This document shows positions 8,862 to 16,905 of a DNA stretch of 64,000 nucleotides, piece by piece (the stretch's first letter is position 1; every line of letters starts with the position of its first letter). The DNA lies in contig NZ_JALKBC010000007.1 in the NCBI RefSeq assembly GCF_023015865.1, positions 248,001 through 312,000 on the forward strand, read 5' to 3'. The notes under the pieces were generated by a model, which saw nothing but the letters and a program-made list of their open reading frames with translations, was not told the origin of the DNA and searched no databases. This DNA comes from Arenibacter sp. F26102 (GTDB lineage: Bacteria > Bacteroidota > Bacteroidia > Flavobacteriales > Flavobacteriaceae). Made by a program: the position numbers and the translations under genes.

Positions 8862-9671
8862 ATGGATGTTTTAAAAAGGAATAATGTAAATGTATTTGGA
8901 AAGGGAACCCAAGTCATTATGTTTGCGCACGGCTTTGGATGTGATCAGGTAATGTGGCGATATATTACACCAGCTTTTGAAGAGGATTATAAATTGGTTT
9001 TGTTTGATTATGTTGGCTGTGGTAATTCCGATACTGGGCAGTATAATGAAGATCGCTACGGTTCGCTTCAAGGGTACGCCCAAGATGTTCTTGAAATTTG
9101 CAATGCACTAAACCTTGAAAACGTAATATTAGTAGGGCATTCCGTAAGTTCCATGATCGGCATGCTCGCCTCCATACAACAGCCGGAACTGTTCCAGTCT
9201 TTGATTCTGGTGTGTCCCTCTCCATGTTATATTAATAAGCCAGGCTATATAGGAGGCTTTGAAGAAAAGGATTTAAAGGAACTTATGGAGGTCATGGAAA
9301 ATAATTACGTAGGCTGGGCAAGTTTTTTGGCGCCAGTGGTTATGAAAAACATAGAAAGACCAGAACTTTCACAGGAACTCGAAAAAAGTTTTTGTTCTAT
9401 GGATAAGGAGATTACAGGTAATTTTGCCAAAGTAACTTTTTTTTCGGACAATAGGGAAGACCTTCCCAAGGTAAAGGTTCCTACCCTTATTCTTCAATGT
9501 ACGCAAGATGATATTGCCAGTGACAAGGTGGGTGACTATGTCCACAATAAATTAAGTAAAAGTGTAATTTACCATATGAAAGCTACTGGACATTGCCCGC
9601 ATATGAGTCATCCAGAAGAAACGATTAAATGTATCCAACAATATTTACAGGCTGAAGATACACTTGCCTAG
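8862..9671 (+). CDS. RsbQ-like alpha/beta hydrolase (signalling partner protein)
   Basis: 269 residues, the same size as Bacillus RsbQ. The catalytic triad is visible: Ser94 in GHSVSS, Asp216/217 in TQDD, and His244 in GHCPHMSHPEET, which closely follows the RsbQ pattern. RsbQ works as a positive partner of the PAS phosphatase RsbP in energy-stress signalling and is thought to make or bring a small ligand to its PAS domain. The gene is followed after 23 bases by a PAS-containing histidine kinase, so the same hydrolase-PAS pairing appears with a different output. The start at 8862 fits the family N terminus. There is no signal peptide. Confidence 0.85.
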   Translation: MDVLKRNNVNVFGKGTQVIMFAHGFGCDQVMWRYITPAFEEDYKLVLFDYVGCGNSDTGQYNEDRYGSLQGYAQDVLEICNALNLENVILVGHSVSSMIGMLASIQQPELFQSLILVCPSPCYINKPGYIGGFEEKDLKELMEVMENNYVGWASFLAPVVMKNIERPELSQELEKSFCSMDKEITGNFAKVTFFSDNREDLPKVKVPTLILQCTQDDIASDKVGDYVHNKLSKSVIYHMKATGHCPHMSHPEETIKCIQQYLQAEDTLA

Positions 9672-9694
9672 TTAAACCTTTGAAGTAAAGATCC

Positions 9695-10873
9695 GTGAAT
9701 ACTAATCCCCCATGCTACATTTTTTGTTTTTCGGTTGATGGATATCTCAAAGAAATAAACCAATTAATGTTGGTTCATTTGGAATATGAGGAGGTGGAGG
9801 TGATAGGCCGACTTCGCTTTGAAGACCTGCTAACCGGTGGAAGCCGGATTTTTTATAAGACCCATTTCCTCCCTATGTTGATGATGCAGGGTAAGGTAGA
9901 TGAAATGTTCCTATCCCTAAATTCCAAATCGGGAATGGAATATCCTGTTCTTATGAATATGGCCATATCCGATAATTCGGAAAATCCGACCGTAGATGCC
10001 GTAGGTCTTCACATGGCTAAACGCAATAAGTACGAGAAAGGAATTCTGGAGGCCAAGCAAGCCGCAGAAAAGGCGCTTAAGGAGAACGATTTGTTGTTGA
10101 AAATGAAGGCCAAGTTGGAAAGGCAACAGGAATTACTGGAACAACAATTACGGGAATTAAAACGCATTAATCAGGAGCATGTGGAATTTAATAAAGTACT
10201 TTCCCATGATATGCAGGAACCTTTGCGTAAAATTCAGCTATTTGCTGGTCTCCTTGAAGGGAAAACTGAGAAAGAGGGAGTTGGGGAAGAATTTGGAGCC
10301 CACCTTAAGAAACTTCAGGGACTTTCAGAATATTCGCGTGACTTATTGATGCGATTACAGCGCTATCATTCCTTGGAAAGAAGGATGAACAACTTCACTA
10401 CGGGCAACTTGGAAGAAATGATTCAAGCGGCCATCTCAAAGCTGGGTATACCAGAGATTCAGCCAGATTTGACCCAATTGATGGTAAAGAATGTTCGTGG
10501 AGATATACCTAGATTGACATGGGTATTGAAAGAACTATTGGCCAACGCATACCATTTCCGAACCGAGGACAAACCCTTGTTTATCGAAATTTCATCGGGC
10601 TTGATCAAGGATAATTATTATAAGGCTGTACAAGACGCCTACAGGTATACGGACTTTATCCAAATACGGATTAAGGACAATTCCCAGGGATTTCCAATTA
10701 AGGATCAAGATAAAATTTTTGGACTTCTACAAAAATTTCATGTTGAAAGTGGCACAGGCTTGGGCCTGGCTTATTGTAAAAAAATAGTGGATCTTCACTA
10801 TGGTCATATTTTAACAAAGGACATTGCTGGGGGAGGGTCACAATTTACAATTCTACTGCCTTACTTATCATGA
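9695..10873 (+). CDS. PAS-sensor histidine kinase
   Basis: 392 residues starting at a GTG codon; an in-frame stop at 9686-9688 rules out a start further upstream. Residues 5-110 are a PAS domain of the type with ...RIFYKTHFLPML, as found in RsbP-like proteins. A coiled coil (111-165) leads to the phospho-acceptor site HDMQEPLRK (His171). The ATPase part has the N-box LKELLANAYHF, G1 (KDNSQGFP) and G2 (GTGLGLAY). No membrane segment is seen, so it is cytosolic. It directly follows the RsbQ-like hydrolase and probably reads the same signal. No response regulator is adjacent. Confidence 0.88.
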   Translation: MNTNPPCYIFCFSVDGYLKEINQLMLVHLEYEEVEVIGRLRFEDLLTGGSRIFYKTHFLPMLMMQGKVDEMFLSLNSKSGMEYPVLMNMAISDNSENPTVDAVGLHMAKRNKYEKGILEAKQAAEKALKENDLLLKMKAKLERQQELLEQQLRELKRINQEHVEFNKVLSHDMQEPLRKIQLFAGLLEGKTEKEGVGEEFGAHLKKLQGLSEYSRDLLMRLQRYHSLERRMNNFTTGNLEEMIQAAISKLGIPEIQPDLTQLMVKNVRGDIPRLTWVLKELLANAYHFRTEDKPLFIEISSGLIKDNYYKAVQDAYRYTDFIQIRIKDNSQGFPIKDQDKIFGLLQKFHVESGTGLGLAYCKKIVDLHYGHILTKDIAGGGSQFTILLPYLS

Positions 10874-11034
10874 GTAATAATGAAACCTTAAACAAGGCGT
10901 TATGAAATTATAACTCGTAATCCATTTTTTTTGAATAAATATAAGTTCTAAAGAAATTTATATTATTATTTAAATAAATAATGATATCGAACCTAATAAG
11001 GTCATAAATTTTACAATTCTGAACTTCCTTTCTT

Positions 11035-11042
11035 TATATTTG
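11035..11042 (+). promoter_or_regulatory. Candidate -7 element (TATATTTG) of ppnP
   Basis: The sequence matches the Bacteroidota -7 consensus TAnnTTTG and lies 25 bases before the chosen ppnP start. A clear -33 TTG element is not visible, so this is tentative. Confidence 0.4.
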
Positions 11043-11066
11043 CGGCCTTACATTAAAGGAAAACTT

Positions 11067-11348
11067 ATGATTACGAGCAACGCATATTTTGATGGAACAG
11101 TAAAATCCTTAGGTTATACTTCTGCAACTGGAAAATCTACCATTGGGGTAATGGAGCCTGGAGAGTATGAATTCGGAACCTCTGCCAAAGAAACCATGAA
11201 TGTCGTTGAAGGTGAGTTAATAGCCTTATTGCCAGGTGAATCGGAATGGAAATCGTTTAAGACTGGTACTTCATTTAAAGTTGGGGCCAATACTTCTTTT
11301 AAGGTAAAATCGGTAGGGCAAACATCCTATTTGTGTCAATACGAATAA
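11067..11348 (+). CDS. ppnP: Pyrimidine/purine nucleoside phosphorylase PpnP
   Basis: Ninety-three residues of single cupin-like fold. The stretches GYTSATGKSTIGVMEPGEYEF, ETMNVVEGE, PGESEW and GTSFKVGANTSF match the YaiE/PpnP (formerly DUF1255) family almost throughout. The enzyme phosphorolyses several nucleosides to free base and ribose-1-phosphate in the cytoplasm. The ATG at 11067 follows an AAAGGA site at 11055-11060 and gives the family's usual length of about 94. A longer version from 11040 would not match. Confidence 0.92.
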   Translation: MITSNAYFDGTVKSLGYTSATGKSTIGVMEPGEYEFGTSAKETMNVVEGELIALLPGESEWKSFKTGTSFKVGANTSFKVKSVGQTSYLCQYE

Positions 11349-11384
11349 TGGAAATTTTCTGCCTTTAAGTCAATAGGCTTAAAG

Positions 11385-11754
11385 CATCAAATGGAAAAGG
11401 AAGTCAAGCCGATGTTTGGTCCACGGCCCTAGCCATTTATTACGATATCTTAAGTAGGGAAAATACTGAAAGAATAAGTCGGTTCTTGTCCAACGCCTAT
11501 GAAAAGGCCACCTTGCGTATAAGGGGAATATTAGACACATTTTAATCACAGATGATTTTAACGAGTCCACAGCCTGGTAATTTTCATTGGACCAAGAATA
11601 CATATGGGATCTACGGGAAAACGATTTTAGAAAAGGGTCTAAATTCGGGGCTCCCTATGAATGTTTTCATCTTTCCGGCTACAAACATAACACCTTGTAT
11701 ATGACCACAGTAAGTTGCCCCTTGGCTGCGTTTAGGGCAATTGTAAAACCTTGA
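11385..11754 (+). pseudogene. Decayed C-terminal fragment of a six-hairpin-type glycosidase-like gene
   Basis: No open frame spans this region, but three short frames read as one protein. From 11396 comes a ...GSQADVWSTALAIYYDIL... segment, then a shift to ...ILITDDFNESTAW and a stop, then LREN.DFRKGSKFGAPYECFHLSG and MTTVSCPLAAF up to the stop at 11752. The motifs FGAPYECF and CPLAAF, and the Trp and Ala pattern, resemble the C terminus of large secreted sugar hydrolases of the alpha/alpha toroid type. At least one frameshift and one stop break it, and no N-terminal part is present. The family call is a resemblance only. Confidence 0.55.
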
Positions 11755-11817
11755 TGAAAACTAAATTATTTTCTTCTGTCCCTGATTTGCAAGCTTGTAT
11801 ATTGATGCTGAACTATA

Positions 11818-13695
11818 CTATAGAATATTCAGGTATTTGAATCTCAGCTGTACTTCCGAATCTTCAGCAACCGTTATGGATATGCTGTCCAACTGAATAT
11901 TAAATTTATAGTTGTAATTGCCCGACTCCATAAGTACGATAGAGTTTAAAATTAAAAGCGCCTCACTTGGTTTTTCTGACTCGTACAAAGAACTGGTCAT
12001 TACGTTTGAAGGATCCAATTTCTTTACAATACCTAGATATTCGGCTGCTCGTACCCTGTTAATTAGCGCTGTGTCATGGGAGGCCATTTCCCTAATCTGG
12101 GATTCCATTCCAATGGCTTGCTGCCCAAAAGTACTACAAGCGATAAGTGCCCAATATCTTTCCCATGGATCGGATGACTTTAGGGCGGTGGTAAGGGAAT
12201 TCTTGGCATTATCAAAATTCAATAGGTTTAAATCGGCAATAGCGATATATTTTTGAATTTCGTCTTTATGCTTTTTTCCGAATTCTACAGGATTTTCGAA
12301 CGCCTTCTCGATCAGGAAGTGTTCGGGATAGAAAGAGAGATCCGGCATTCCTTTTACCCAGATAGCGAGTTTTTCTCGCATGCTAATAAGTGTAGAGCTA
12401 TACGCTGGGTCATCTGCCAAGTTCTTTGTTTCATAGGGGTCGGCATCAATATCAAAAAGCATTTCTGGGGCACGTTTTTCAAAAAAGGCGGATTGTAGCT
12501 CGTCGAGTTTACCATCGTTGTATAAGGACTGCCATTCCTGATAGGCCAATTGCTTGTAACGATAGTTGTTCATTAATCCGTCATAATTAAATGGCTGATA
12601 GCTCCTAATGTATTTATATTTCCCTTTTCGCACAGCCCGTACCATATCATATTTCTCATCAAATCTATCTGCATAACTATACGTTTCATCACGGGAATTC
12701 AATTCCCCACTCTCTATATCCTTGCCTAAAAATGCAGTTCCATCTATTTCTTTAGGAATATTAATACCTGCAAGATTTAAAATTGTTGGAGCCAAATCTA
12801 TAAAACTCACAAAACCATTTGTGGTACTACCTATCTGGTTTTTCACCAGATGTCTATAATTTTTGGGAACATGGACCACCATAGGCACATGCAGTCCAGT
12901 TTCATACAGATATCCCTTGCTTCCGGGCAATACGCCACCATGATCACCGAAATAAAAAATGAAGGTGTCATCCAGTCGACCATCCTCTTTTAGTTCTTTG
13001 ACAATTTCTCCGACCTGGCGGTCCATCTCCCTGATTTTATCACGGTACAGAGCATTGGTGTATTTAAATACGTCTGTGTTGGGATGATTGGGTTGAATTT
13101 TAAAGGAGTTTATATCTGTTTCAGAAGCAATAGTATCCATACCCTCAGTAGTAAAGTGCATGCTGGATTCATGGGAAACCCCAATGTTGAAAACATGAAA
13201 AAATGGCTGTTTTTCAGCCCTGTTTTTCCAACTGGCCTTCTTTGAAGATTCATCCCAAACATCAGCACCTTTAATAATATTATAATCTTCCTTGCTATTG
13301 TTGGTGGTGTAATAACCGGCCTGTCTTAAATAGGCAGGAAACATTTTGAGTGAATCTGGCATTGGGACAAGGGCCATTTTTCTATGAAATTGGGCTCCGA
13401 TACGAGGTCCGTAGCAACCAGATATTATTGCCGAACGGGCAACACTACAGACCGGGGCATTGGAAAATGCCCTACTAAAGATCAAACCTTCCTTGGCTAG
13501 CGATTCAATATTTGGGGTAGGAATTCCGTTGTCATCAAAAAGCTTTTGATAGTGCTTAGAATTGTCCTCGGAGGTAATCCAGACTATATTTGGGGGCTGC
13601 TCCACTTTCGGTTTTGTTTGGCAACTAATAAGAGTGAAGGCGCACAGAAGAATTGTGCAAGTCTTGAAAATTATGCTGTGATAAATTTTAAACAT
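11818..13695 (-). CDS. Lipoprotein sulfatase with C-terminal helical repeats
   Basis: An alkaline-phosphatase-fold sulfatase of about 625 residues. The start at 13695 is chosen because it gives a lipoprotein signal ending TLISCQTK; an upstream extension to 13842 has no signal and looks like untranslated DNA. Cys83 in VCSVARS is the residue converted to formylglycine (CxA/PxR). SEDNS near 42 and the FYFGDHGG segment give the metal-binding acidic residues. After about residue 470 there is an all-alpha region that looks like HEAT repeats, then a short tail. It would remove sulfate from a glycan or small ester. The ThuA gene diverges from it. Confidence 0.88.
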   Translation of the reverse strand: MFKIYHSIIFKTCTILLCAFTLISCQTKPKVEQPPNIVWITSEDNSKHYQKLFDDNGIPTPNIESLAKEGLIFSRAFSNAPVCSVARSAIISGCYGPRIGAQFHRKMALVPMPDSLKMFPAYLRQAGYYTTNNSKEDYNIIKGADVWDESSKKASWKNRAEKQPFFHVFNIGVSHESSMHFTTEGMDTIASETDINSFKIQPNHPNTDVFKYTNALYRDKIREMDRQVGEIVKELKEDGRLDDTFIFYFGDHGGVLPGSKGYLYETGLHVPMVVHVPKNYRHLVKNQIGSTTNGFVSFIDLAPTILNLAGINIPKEIDGTAFLGKDIESGELNSRDETYSYADRFDEKYDMVRAVRKGKYKYIRSYQPFNYDGLMNNYRYKQLAYQEWQSLYNDGKLDELQSAFFEKRAPEMLFDIDADPYETKNLADDPAYSSTLISMREKLAIWVKGMPDLSFYPEHFLIEKAFENPVEFGKKHKDEIQKYIAIADLNLLNFDNAKNSLTTALKSSDPWERYWALIACSTFGQQAIGMESQIREMASHDTALINRVRAAEYLGIVKKLDPSNVMTSSLYESEKPSEALLILNSIVLMESGNYNYKFNIQLDSISITVAEDSEVQLRFKYLNIL

Positions 13696-14046
13696 TGGAG
13701 TATACGGTTTGAATTTATGGTAGGTTATTTTTGGTACATGTTTGTTGTTAAAGTTCCCAATATAGCAAATCTTATATATTCGTGTTGTTTTCTGGGTACG
13801 TTCACTGTGCTTGTATGAAATACTTTTGTCTCTGGAAATCATAAACAGTATGTTATTTAAATAACTGAAAATAAGTACTTTAATACATTAAATTTTAAAC
13901 GTTTATTATTTAAAAAAGGTAATTTTTTGGCATAATTCCGCTATGGAGAGTTTTGACCCTTAATTATAGGTGTAAAACCCTTATTTTTAATGAAACAGAT
14001 GTTAAGTGTACATATTCTTAATTCGAAAGAATAATATTTACCAATC
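13696..14046. other. AT-rich intergenic region between sulfatase and ThuA gene
   Basis: 351 bases between divergent genes. It must contain both promoters. No hairpin, repeat or gene is seen; the open frame into it from the sulfatase has no protein-like features. Confidence 0.55.
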
Positions 14047-14895
14047 ATGAAAAGCAAAAGAGCCCGAATTGTTTCAACCATCTTTTTATCGTTGTTGTTT
14101 TTTTCGACCTTTCAGTTAATTGGGCAAGAGCATCTTGATGTTGATCATCAAAAGAAAATGCACGAGCGCAATGCTATGGGAGACGGATCAACATTGAAGG
14201 TTTTACTTTTTTCCGGTACAGGTTGGTTCCGCCATCCGGACATTCCTATAGTAAATGGATGGATTGTACGGCTAGGTGCCGAGCACAATATGCAGATAGA
14301 TGTTAGTGAAACTGGAAATGATATATCGAAGGAAAAACTGAGTTATTACGATGTATTGCTATTCAACAATGCAAATGTTCTAGATAAAGTTTTTAATGAA
14401 GAACAACGCAATGCCATAGAGGAATGGTACAAAGCAGGGGGAGCTATTGTTGGTTTACATGCATTGTTGGTGCATCAGGAAAACTGGCCTTGGATAAAGG
14501 AATTGGGAGGTTGTGATTTTAATAGTGATTCTGAATTCCTAAAGGCTAAATTGGTGGTTGATCCCAGGGCCATGGATCATCCTGCCGTTAAGGGGATGGG
14601 TAAAGAGTTTTGGTACGAAGTAGATTGGACCAACCACACCAATTCTGTTACAGGTTTGCCGGGTGTACAGGTTTTACTCAGGGTAGATGAATCCACATAC
14701 GATCCGGTTAGAGAGTATTTTAAGACTAGAGGAGGTGTAGCAATGGGCAAGGATCATCCTATATCTTGGACCCGAGTTTGGGGCGGAGGAAGATTTTTCT
14801 ATACAGAGTTGGGTCATGACATTCGCTCATTGGATACAGATTTTGGACGACAACATCTTATAGAAGGAATAAAATGGGTAGTGAAAAAAGAGTGA
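14047..14895 (+). CDS. Secreted ThuA-domain protein
   Basis: 282 residues with a signal peptide (STIFLSLLFFSTFQLIG). The body has the class-I glutamine-amidotransferase-like fold of ThuA: LKVLLFSGTGWFRHPD opens the domain, YDVLLFNNANVL and GGAIVGLHAL follow, and GGGRFFYTELGHD closes it. ThuA proteins are linked to sugar (trehalose and other disaccharide) use, probably with oxidised sugars; the exact reaction is unproven. Here the protein is exported and diverges from a sulfatase, so a role in glycan use is plausible. It stands alone. Confidence 0.88.
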   Translation: MKSKRARIVSTIFLSLLFFSTFQLIGQEHLDVDHQKKMHERNAMGDGSTLKVLLFSGTGWFRHPDIPIVNGWIVRLGAEHNMQIDVSETGNDISKEKLSYYDVLLFNNANVLDKVFNEEQRNAIEEWYKAGGAIVGLHALLVHQENWPWIKELGGCDFNSDSEFLKAKLVVDPRAMDHPAVKGMGKEFWYEVDWTNHTNSVTGLPGVQVLLRVDESTYDPVREYFKTRGGVAMGKDHPISWTRVWGGGRFFYTELGHDIRSLDTDFGRQHLIEGIKWVVKKE

Positions 14896-15101
14896 TAATA
14901 CTGTTTTTGCCTTATTGGATTGGATAAGTTGGCTTTTGATAGATTATTATGATTAATTGTTAAAAGTTGGAATCTGAAATTAGTATTAATTGATTTTCAG
15001 GATGAAAAGCCTTCGTTTTTCATAAAAATAATGTGTCTCGTTTTAATTTTAACAACTACCACTTGTGAGTGTTAAATTCAAGTTCTAGTTTTGATTCCCG
15101 T

Positions 15102-15539
15102 ATGAATCGGGCATTACAAAAATATATTCTACTTCCCTGTATCCTTTTAATAAATGGATTCAACACTATTTATGCCCATACAAATTTTGAAGTTGATCGT
15201 TATTTTTCAATTTTAAATTTAGCAGCTTCCGATAGCTTTCCCTGTGAGTTTGAGGAAGAATTGGCCCCTGTTGTTTTTGCGGATACTTCTGTACTTGAAG
15301 TTCAAAAGCTACTTGTGGCGGAAGTTGCGGATTTCGAGGAAGAGGAGGAGGAGAGCGATGAAATTGTTTTATCTCCGGAAACAAATTTAATTTATGGTGG
15401 TCTAACAACTGCCATTTTTTATGCCCAAATATGGGAGTATTTGTCTTCCAATCTGGAAAATGACCTCGCTTACATTGACACCCACGCTTTTACTACTCCT
15501 TATAAGCGGTACATTAGATTCCAAGTTTTCAGAATTTAG
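15102..15539 (+). CDS. Small acidic secreted protein, function unknown
   Basis: About 145 residues. The ATG at 15102 puts a signal peptide (KYILLPCILLINGFNTIYA) at the N terminus; the ATG at 15069 adds an unlikely leader. The mature part is acidic with a run of Glu (FEEEEEESDE), then LIYGGLTTAIFYAQIWEY, a possible amphipathic or membrane-peripheral helix, and a basic end (YKRYIRFQVFRI). I recognise no family. A terminator follows, so it is likely expressed on its own. It is next to the RND pump genes, but there is no proof of a link. Confidence 0.5.
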   Translation: MNRALQKYILLPCILLINGFNTIYAHTNFEVDRYFSILNLAASDSFPCEFEEELAPVVFADTSVLEVQKLLVAEVADFEEEEEESDEIVLSPETNLIYGGLTTAIFYAQIWEYLSSNLENDLAYIDTHAFTTPYKRYIRFQVFRI

Positions 15540-15547
15540 GAAATCTG

Positions 15548-15588
15548 ACAGTACCCAATTCTATTGGGGCTGTTCCCCCTTTTTTTTA
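15548..15588 (+). terminator. Terminator after the small acidic gene
   Basis: ACAG..CCCAAT-tct-ATTGGG..CTGT (15548-15573) forms a stem with a 3-base loop and a small internal bulge. It is followed by C5 and a run of T. It lies right behind the stop codon at 15539. Confidence 0.75.
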
Positions 15589-15696
15589 AGTACTGTTCTT
15601 AATCAAAATTGAGTAAGTCCGAAGCTAATTTAGAAGGACTTACCGGGCATTTTATTTGCTAAAAAACTAATTATTCATTTTTAATAAATTAAGATT

Positions 15697-16779
15697 ATGA
15701 GGAAATCCCCCATGATTATTGGTGTGTGTTTACTACTGAGCCAATTAAGCTGTAACTCCGAAAAACATGAAAAACGAGAGGAAACCAAATATCTCGTGAC
15801 CAGTCCAATAAAAAAAGATACCGCGGTTGTAAAAGACTATGTCTGCCAAATACATAGCATTCGAAATATTGAGGTCCGTGCTCTGGAAAAGGGCTATTTA
15901 CAGGAAATCTCGGTTGATGAAGGTCAATCCGTAAAAAAGGGTCAACAAATGTTTCATATTATGCCCAATGTATATGAGGCGGAATTTCAAAAGGCCACGG
16001 CGGAAGCTCGGGTGGCCGAAATTGAATATGAGAATACTAAATTATTGGCCGATGGCAATGTAGTTTCTGCAAATGAGCTGGCCATGGCAAAGGCTAATTT
16101 TGAAAAGGCCAAAGCAGAAGTTATGCTTGCAGAGACCCATCTAGGGTTCACTAATATTAAAGCTCCGTTTGATGGTATTATGGATCACCTGCATGTTAGG
16201 GAAGGCAGTCTTTTGGATGAAGGGGAATTGTTGACTACCCTATCGGACAATAGTAAAATGTGGGTTTATTTCAATGTGCCCGAGGCGGAGTATTTGGATT
16301 ACATTACTAGTGTTGATCGAAATAGTAAAAAAGAGGTGGCACTTTTAATGGCCAACAATAAACGCTTTAATCAGACTGGTATTGTTGAAACCATTGAAGG
16401 AGAGTTTAGCCATGAGACCGGTAATATTGCTTTTAGGGCAACTTTTGACAACCCCGATGGTATTTTACGCCATGGGGAAACAGGTAGCATAATTATGCAG
16501 GTACCCCATACGAACGCGCTTATTATTCCGCAAAAGGCCACCTTTGAGGTTTTGGATAAAAAATATGTTTTTGTAGTTGATGATAAGGCAGTAGTAAAAC
16601 AGAAGGAAATAGCTATCGCCGGTGAACTACCTAATCTTTTTATCATTGAAAAGGGACTTTCCCAGAAAGATAGAATAATTCTTGACGGCATTCGTATGGT
16701 AAAGGACGGGGACCATGTAGAAACCGAATTTATTGAACCAAAATCGGTTATAAACAACTTATCACTTTACGCCGAGTAA
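15697..16779 (+). CDS. RND efflux periplasmic adaptor (membrane fusion protein)
   Basis: 360 residues, a lipoprotein (LLSQLSCNSEKHE). It has the usual order: a biotinyl/lipoyl-like half (RALEKGYLQEISVDEGQSVKKGQ), an alpha-hairpin (TAEARVAEIEYENTKLLADG...), the second lipoyl half (LGFTNIKAPFDGIMDHLHVREG), then a beta-barrel and a membrane-proximal domain. Such adaptors join the inner-membrane RND pump to the outer-membrane channel. The pump and channel genes follow in order, so this is the first gene of a complete tripartite system. No adjacent repressor gene is seen. Confidence 0.93.
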   Translation: MRKSPMIIGVCLLLSQLSCNSEKHEKREETKYLVTSPIKKDTAVVKDYVCQIHSIRNIEVRALEKGYLQEISVDEGQSVKKGQQMFHIMPNVYEAEFQKATAEARVAEIEYENTKLLADGNVVSANELAMAKANFEKAKAEVMLAETHLGFTNIKAPFDGIMDHLHVREGSLLDEGELLTTLSDNSKMWVYFNVPEAEYLDYITSVDRNSKKEVALLMANNKRFNQTGIVETIEGEFSHETGNIAFRATFDNPDGILRHGETGSIIMQVPHTNALIIPQKATFEVLDKKYVFVVDDKAVVKQKEIAIAGELPNLFIIEKGLSQKDRIILDGIRMVKDGDHVETEFIEPKSVINNLSLYAE

Positions 16780-16905
16780 GTATAACCTATAGGAAACTTA
16801 AAGATTAATTGTACAAAGTATGGGGCGTTATCCCATCCAAAGGTAAGGAGGACAAGAAAGCCCCTTCGGTAATTAATTTTTATACCTAACCTAATTTCAG
16901 AAAAG

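Noticed and set aside
8696-8884. 62-codon frame before the RsbQ-like gene
   Set aside because: It overlaps the RsbQ-like start, has no ribosome site and no recognisable protein character.
8862-9671. Naming the hydrolase rsbQ and linking it to SigB
   Set aside because: SigB and its phosphatase partner do not occur here; only the hydrolase-PAS pairing is shared.
13696-13842. N-terminal extension of the sulfatase
   Set aside because: The extra 49 residues are basic and random-looking, and the lipoprotein signal begins exactly at 13695.
16371-16757. 128-codon minus-strand frame within the efflux adaptor gene
   Set aside because: It is inside the adaptor's lipoyl and barrel coding region and has no protein features.
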